Source: Sulfurimonas xiamenensis (lineage in GTDB: Bacteria > Campylobacterota > Campylobacteria > Campylobacterales > Sulfurimonadaceae). Taken from it: a stretch of DNA of 64,000 nt. Made by a program: the position numbers and the translations under genes. The first letter of the stretch is position 1; each line of letters starts with the position of its first letter. Location of the stretch: positions 310,001-374,000 of the forward strand of contig NZ_CP041166.1 in NCBI RefSeq assembly GCF_009258045.1. Reading direction: 5' to 3'. This document shows, piece after piece, positions 59,734 through 64,000 of this stretch. Below the pieces are notes generated by a model. That model ran no database searches. It was not told the origin of the DNA and saw only the letters and a list, made by a program, of their open reading frames with translations.

Positions 59734-60066
59734 TTGTCAAGTATAATAAGCAGTGAAAATATTAAAAAACACAATATTGATAAGTATGAATTTAAGATAT
59801 TAAATATTAATTTAGAATCCAAAAAAAAGGTTAAAGAATCTTTAGCAAATCAAGAAAAAAATATTGTTAAAAATCAGAAACATATACAAAAGAGAGAAAC
59901 TGATATAATAACATCTGATATTATAAAGCTTCAAATTAAATTGCAGAAAATGAAACATAAGCATAAAAAAAAGCTTAAAAAAATAAAAGAGAAATCTTAT
60001 GCCAAAGGCATTAAAGATGGTGAAGCAAAAGCTCTTAGACAATATAAAAAAAGCAATATTAAGTGA
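59734..60066 (+). CDS. fliH: Truncated FliH-like protein
   Basis: 110 residues at the fliH position (C. jejuni order: fliG, fliH, dxs), TTG start. The first residues SSIISSENIKKHNIDKYEFKILN resemble the FliH N-terminus (quoted here in part), followed by a lysine-rich coiled coil and AKGIKDGEAKALRQ, the A/GxxxG repeat style of FliH. It then stops. Full FliH is about 250-280 residues, with a C-terminal globular domain that binds FliI. That domain is absent and no reading frame continues in the 13 bases before dxs. Confidence 0.6.
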   Translation: MSSIISSENIKKHNIDKYEFKILNINLESKKKVKESLANQEKNIVKNQKHIQKRETDIITSDIIKLQIKLQKMKHKHKKKLKKIKEKSYAKGIKDGEAKALRQYKKSNIK

Positions 60067-60079
60067 GTAAAATAGATTT

Positions 60080-61903
60080 ATGAATATAAAAACAAGCACA
60101 ATTAAAGAATTAGAAAATCTTTGTAAAGAGATACGAGAAGAAATTTTAAGAGTGGTCAGTAAAAATGGCGGACATTTAAGTTCTACTTTGGGAGCTACTG
60201 AGCTTATAGTAGCTATGCATAAGGTATTTGACAGTAAAAAAGATCCTTTTATTTTTGATGTATCGCACCAGTCTTACGCACATAAACTTTTAACAGGAAG
60301 ATGGAAAGAGTTTGATACACTAAGGCAGTTTAACGGTCTATCTGGCTATACAAAACCAAGTGAGAGTGAACATGACTACTTTGTGGCGGGACACAGCTCT
60401 ACTTCAATATCTTTGGGTGTTGGTGCTGCTAAAGCAATTGCTCTTAAAGGTGAGCAAAATGAAAGAGTTCCTGTAGTTATGATTGGCGATGGGTCTATGA
60501 CTGCAGGGATGGTTTATGAAGCTCTTAATGAACTAGGCGATAGAAAATATCCGATGATTATTATACTTAATGATAACGAGATGAGCATATCTAAGCCCAT
60601 TGGAGCACTAAGCAGAATGCTTAGTTCAGCCATGGCATCACCATTTTATCAAAACTTTAAAAAGCATACTGAAAATTTTGTAGATAATTTTGGAGAGAGT
60701 GCGCACTATATTGCAAAAAGAATGGAAGAGTCTCTAAAGCTTATAACTCCGGGTATTATGTTTGAAGAGATGGGAATTGATTATATAGGGCCCATTGACG
60801 GACATAATCTTCCTTCGCTTATAGAGATACTTCAAAAAGCTAAAGAGCTTAAAAAACCTGTTATTGTTCATGCTCAGACGATTAAAGGAAAAGGTTATGA
60901 AAAGGCTGAGGGACAGGAAGAAAAATGGCATGGAGTTGGACCTTTTGATATAGATAGTGGAAATTCATCTAACAAGAGCACGCTTAAGAGTGCAACTAAA
61001 ATATATGCAGAAGCTCTTTTGCACTTGTGTGAGGAGAATGAAAAAATTGTTGGTGCAACGGCTGCTATGCCTAGTGGAACGGGTTTAAGCGAATTAATTC
61101 AAAAGTATCCAAATAGATTTTGGGATGTGGCAATTGCAGAACAGCATGCTGTTACTTCAATGGCGGCTTTAGCAAAAGAGGGATTTAAACCATTTTGTAC
61201 AATCTACTCTACATTTTTACAACGAGGGTATGATCAAATAATACATGATACATGCCTAATGGATCTGCCGGTTGTTTTTGCACTTGATCGTGCCGGAATA
61301 GTCGGCGAAGATGGCGAAACGCATCAAGGAGTTTTTGATATCAGCTTTTTAAGAGCTATACCAAATATGACTCTTTTTGCTCCTAGAGATGAAAAATCTT
61401 TTCATCAAGCTCTTGCTTTTGCAGCCAGTTATCAGCACACATGTTCTCTGCGTTATCCGCGAGGCTCATTTATAGAGACTGATCTGCCGGAATCTCAGCC
61501 CTTTGAATTGGCAAAATCACAACTGCTTCGTTCAAATAGCAGTGATATTTTGTTTATAGGCTATGGAAATGGTGTCGGTCGTGCTTATCAGACAGCTGAG
61601 TTATTAAATGATGAAGTTAGCATTTTAGATTTGCGATTTGTAAAGCCTCTTGATAATGAAATGCTTCGTGAAATGGCTGCAAAACATAAAAAGTGGTTCG
61701 TATTTAGTGACAGCGCAAAGATGGGCGGAGTCGGCAGTGCTATTTTAGAGTTTTTGTCAAAAGAGAAGATTTTAGATGTAGAAGTGGTGAGTTTTGAGTA
61801 TGAAGATAATTTTATTACTCATGGAAATACGAAACAGGTGGAGGAGTCTTTGGGACTTTTGCCTTTACAGTTGGCAAAAAAGGTTATGGAGTTAGTTGAA
61901 TAA
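60080..61903 (+). CDS. dxs: 1-deoxy-D-xylulose-5-phosphate synthase
   Basis: TPP enzyme joining pyruvate and glyceraldehyde phosphate, first step of the non-mevalonate isoprenoid pathway and of thiamine and pyridoxal synthesis. 607 residues. HLSSTLGATELIVAMHKVFD, the TPP motif GDGSMTAGMVYEALNELG, MTIKGKGYE-type IKGKGYEKAEG, and the transketolase core DRAGIVGEDGETHQGVFDI with LRYPRGSF. Downstream partner ispE is at 24697. The 3' end overlaps convergent pgeF by 20 bases. Confidence 0.97.
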   Translation: MNIKTSTIKELENLCKEIREEILRVVSKNGGHLSSTLGATELIVAMHKVFDSKKDPFIFDVSHQSYAHKLLTGRWKEFDTLRQFNGLSGYTKPSESEHDYFVAGHSSTSISLGVGAAKAIALKGEQNERVPVVMIGDGSMTAGMVYEALNELGDRKYPMIIILNDNEMSISKPIGALSRMLSSAMASPFYQNFKKHTENFVDNFGESAHYIAKRMEESLKLITPGIMFEEMGIDYIGPIDGHNLPSLIEILQKAKELKKPVIVHAQTIKGKGYEKAEGQEEKWHGVGPFDIDSGNSSNKSTLKSATKIYAEALLHLCEENEKIVGATAAMPSGTGLSELIQKYPNRFWDVAIAEQHAVTSMAALAKEGFKPFCTIYSTFLQRGYDQIIHDTCLMDLPVVFALDRAGIVGEDGETHQGVFDISFLRAIPNMTLFAPRDEKSFHQALAFAASYQHTCSLRYPRGSFIETDLPESQPFELAKSQLLRSNSSDILFIGYGNGVGRAYQTAELLNDEVSILDLRFVKPLDNEMLREMAAKHKKWFVFSDSAKMGGVGSAILEFLSKEKILDVEVVSFEYEDNFITHGNTKQVEESLGLLPLQLAKKVMELVE

Positions 61904-62609
61904 CTCCCGCAAACCTTCCTGTTTTTGCTTTAGCTCTGTATGAGAAATATTTATGAGTATTGCAGCATGTGCACTCATCGCAAAACTCAATATTTTCTCT
62001 TTTTATGCCGCAAGATAAAAGTTGTTTTTTTAAAATTGCAGCTACATCAAGATAGAAGTTCTCGTTCCTTTTTTGAACAGCATACTCTAAAGATAGTGCT
62101 TTTGCCTCTTCGTAAATCTCACTTCCAACTTTATAACAGCAGACACCAATGCTCGCACCAGCGCTTACATATATGTCTTTTGGATCTGAGTCAAATTCCG
62201 TTTGCATCTTCTTAATTACATTTTTTACTATATTTTTAAATGCGCCTGCTCTTCCTGCATGAACAGCAGCGATAACCTTTTTTTTATCATCGTATAAAAG
62301 CAAAGGAGAACAATCAGCTACCATAACCATAAGCGGAGTGTTTTTTCTGTTTGTTATAAGCGCATCGCAAGTTGGCGGAGTTTGAAAGTCTTCATCTCTT
62401 ACCATATATACGATATCGGAGTGAATCTGTTTCATGTGCACGAGCGAGTTTTTTTTATACCCTAGCTCTTTTGCTAAGAGTTCATGATTTTTCTGCACCT
62501 CTGTTTCGTTACCTCCGACATGAAATGCCAAGTTTCCACACTCTTTTGTTGTAAAAGCGTGCAAGAGGTTTGTAAATGAGTCTAGTTTTTTACTATAATA
62601 AAATTTCAT
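61884..62609 (-). CDS. pgeF: Peptidoglycan editing factor PgeF (YfiH/DUF152)
   Basis: 241 residues of the multicopper-oxidase-like YfiH family; E. coli members edit muropeptides and others act on purine nucleosides. Metal ligands are seen in MKQIHSDIV, VMVADCSPLLLYD and VIAAVHAGRAGAFKNIV. The CDECTCCN cluster near the C-terminus is another family mark. Convergent overlap with dxs. The start lies 28 bases from the divergent ovoA-type gene, so the promoters must overlap. Confidence 0.93.
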   Translation of the reverse strand: MKFYYSKKLDSFTNLLHAFTTKECGNLAFHVGGNETEVQKNHELLAKELGYKKNSLVHMKQIHSDIVYMVRDEDFQTPPTCDALITNRKNTPLMVMVADCSPLLLYDDKKKVIAAVHAGRAGAFKNIVKNVIKKMQTEFDSDPKDIYVSAGASIGVCCYKVGSEIYEEAKALSLEYAVQKRNENFYLDVAAILKKQLLSCGIKRENIEFCDECTCCNTHKYFSYRAKAKTGRFAGVIQLTP

Positions 62610-62637
62610 AGAAAAATTATATCCAAAAGGGAATATT

Positions 62638-64000
62638 TTGAGTAAGTTTAGTTTATATCCGGTTACTTTGGATGGTTTAGATATAGAGGCAAAAAGAGAA
62701 GAGATAAGAGCATATTTTCACAATACTTACGATATTTTTGAGAAGATTTTTGAAGTACTAAAGAGCGATGAGATTTTTTATCAAAAATCTGAACCGACTC
62801 GTCATCCGATGATATTTTATTTTGGACATACGGCAACTTTTTTTATAAACAAACTAGTTTATATGAAGATAATTAAAGAGCGTATAAACTCTGAGTTTGA
62901 GTCTATCTTTGCCGTGGGTGTGGATGAGATGGAGTGGGATGACTTAGAGAGCAGCCGTTACAAATGGCCTAAAGTGGAGGATGTAAGAGAGTACCGCAAA
63001 AAGGTTAGAAGTCTTGTTGATGGGCTTATAAGTTCACTTCCTCTAACTCTGCCAATCACACAGGAATCGCCTATATGGATAATTTTAATGGGTATAGAGC
63101 ATGAGCGCATTCATATAGAAACCTCTTTGGTTCTGCACCGTCAGATGCCGCTTAAAAATGTTAAAGAGGTAAGAGAGTTCAACATCTGTCCGCATAGTTC
63201 GGAGGCTGTAAAAAATGAGATGATAAAAATAGAGGGTGCCAATGTTGTTTTAGGTAAAGATAAATCACATAATCTCTACGGATGGGATAACGAATACGGT
63301 AAATATTCGCAATATGTGGATGATTTTAAGACTTCAAAATATTTGGTAAGCAATGGCGAGTTTATGGAATTTGTAAAAGATGGCGGATATGAAAATGAAG
63401 AGTTTTGGGATGATGAGGGGAGAAAGTTTTTAAAAATCAGCGGTGCGAAACACCCAACTTTTTGGGTTTTTGAAAATGGCAAATTTAGATACAGAACGCT
63501 TTGTAAGCTCATAGATATGCCGCTTGACTGGCCGGTTGATGTTAACGCACTTGAAGCAGAGGCGTTTTGTCGTTACAAAAGTAAAAAGGATGGAGTATTT
63601 TATTCTTTGCCGAGTGAGGCGGAGTATAGACTGATATATGATTATGCAGGTTTGCGTGATATTCCTGATTTTCATGAGAGCAGAGCAAATCTAAACTTCT
63701 ATCACTACTTTAGTTCATGCCCTGTAAATGAGTTTGGCTTTAACGGCATATATGATGTTGTCGGGAATGTCTGGCAGTGGAGTAGAACGCCGATATTTGG
63801 TTTTGAGGGTTTTGAAGTGCATCCGGCATATGATGATTTTTCTGTACCTACATTTGACAATAGACATGCGCTTATTTTAGGCTCATCGTGGGCAAGTAGC
63901 GGAAATTTAATTATGAAACACTCCCGCTACGCATTTCGCAAACACTTCCCTCAAAATGCCGGTTTTAGATATGTAGTATCAAACAGTGACATAAAGATAG
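62638..64000 (+). CDS. ovoA: 5-histidylcysteine sulfoxide synthase (OvoA type), 3' end outside window
   Basis: Nonheme-iron enzyme that joins cysteine to histidine, first step of ovothiol synthesis. About 454 residues are visible and the frame is open at the edge. N-terminal DinB-like domain with iron ligands His64 in FYFGHTATFF and the HxxxHxE pair of GIEHERIHIE (His155, His159). A formylglycine-generating-type domain follows (PSEAEYRLIY, NVWQWSRTP, GSSWASSGN and AFRKHF). EgtB has a similar core, but the length and start favour OvoA. The C-terminal methyltransferase expected of full OvoA would be beyond the edge. TTG start, AAAAGGG upstream. Confidence 0.85.
   Translation, partial: MSKFSLYPVTLDGLDIEAKREEIRAYFHNTYDIFEKIFEVLKSDEIFYQKSEPTRHPMIFYFGHTATFFINKLVYMKIIKERINSEFESIFAVGVDEMEWDDLESSRYKWPKVEDVREYRKKVRSLVDGLISSLPLTLPITQESPIWIILMGIEHERIHIETSLVLHRQMPLKNVKEVREFNICPHSSEAVKNEMIKIEGANVVLGKDKSHNLYGWDNEYGKYSQYVDDFKTSKYLVSNGEFMEFVKDGGYENEEFWDDEGRKFLKISGAKHPTFWVFENGKFRYRTLCKLIDMPLDWPVDVNALEAEAFCRYKSKKDGVFYSLPSEAEYRLIYDYAGLRDIPDFHESRANLNFYHYFSSCPVNEFGFNGIYDVVGNVWQWSRTPIFGFEGFEVHPAYDDFSVPTFDNRHALILGSSWASSGNLIMKHSRYAFRKHFPQNAGFRYVVSNSDIKI

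Overview
The window comes from an AT-rich member of the Campylobacterota (formerly Epsilonproteobacteria), most likely Sulfurimonas or a close relative. The evidence is the 16S rRNA sequence type, gene orders known from Helicobacter and Campylobacter (Nif3, FlgZ, WaaA, RluA-like pseudouridine synthase; HAD, pheA, hisC, fliF, fliG, fliH, dxs), the AHQWRQPL-type histidine kinase and the frequent TTG/GTG starts. The species is inferred, not proven. The window is almost entirely chromosomal housekeeping DNA. I see no prophage, insertion sequence, CRISPR array or toxin-antitoxin pair.

Layout. 1-5691 (minus strand): a NIT-domain sensor kinase cut by the window edge, a two-HPt protein, uvrC and a DUF721-like gene. 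5656-16760 (plus): LptM-like lipoprotein, nadB, guaA, hemD, a 6S RNA gene, purD, RDD protein, lptD, a phosphoribosyltransferase and pnp. 16816-21674: atpE with a strong terminator, tRNA-Leu, minus-strand pldA and cupin, cysK, a PabC-like gene, an unknown gene and a LysR regulator. 21766-35201 (plus): uvrD/pcrA, truB, ispE, smpB, M23 peptidase, TPR protein, nif3-like, flgZ, waaA, a run of structured intergenic hairpins, an RluA-type pseudouridine synthase, two small conserved genes, then ffh-rpsP-khpA-rimM-trmD-rplS.

35202-41300 is a complete rRNA operon: 16S, tRNA-Ala(TGC), 23S, 5S. Long complementary flanks form the 16S and 23S processing stems. The 16S-23S spacer has tRNA-Ala but no tRNA-Ile. 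The 23S gene carries an insert of about 100 nt at the helix-45 position, typical of an intervening sequence.

41357-44525 (minus) is a compact N-degron operon (clpS, clpA, aat). 44581-62609 holds bioD, pyrB, pabB, a membrane histidine kinase, tal, pilT, rplY, pth, an LptF/LptG permease, lysA, a HAD protein, pheA, hisC, fliF, fliG, a fliH remnant, dxs and, on the opposite strand, pgeF. The window ends inside an ovoA-type ovothiol synthase gene.

Functionally the genes serve translation and RNA processing, nucleotide and amino-acid synthesis, lipopolysaccharide assembly (lptD, LptF/G permease, waaA, LptM-like lipoprotein) and isoprenoid synthesis (dxs, ispE). The most unusual part is the flagellar block. 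FliF lacks the segment that forms the periplasmic beta-collar, FliG is intact but divergent, and FliH is cut to its N-terminal third, although the neighbouring gene order is preserved. This looks like a reduced or repurposed MS-ring/switch module.
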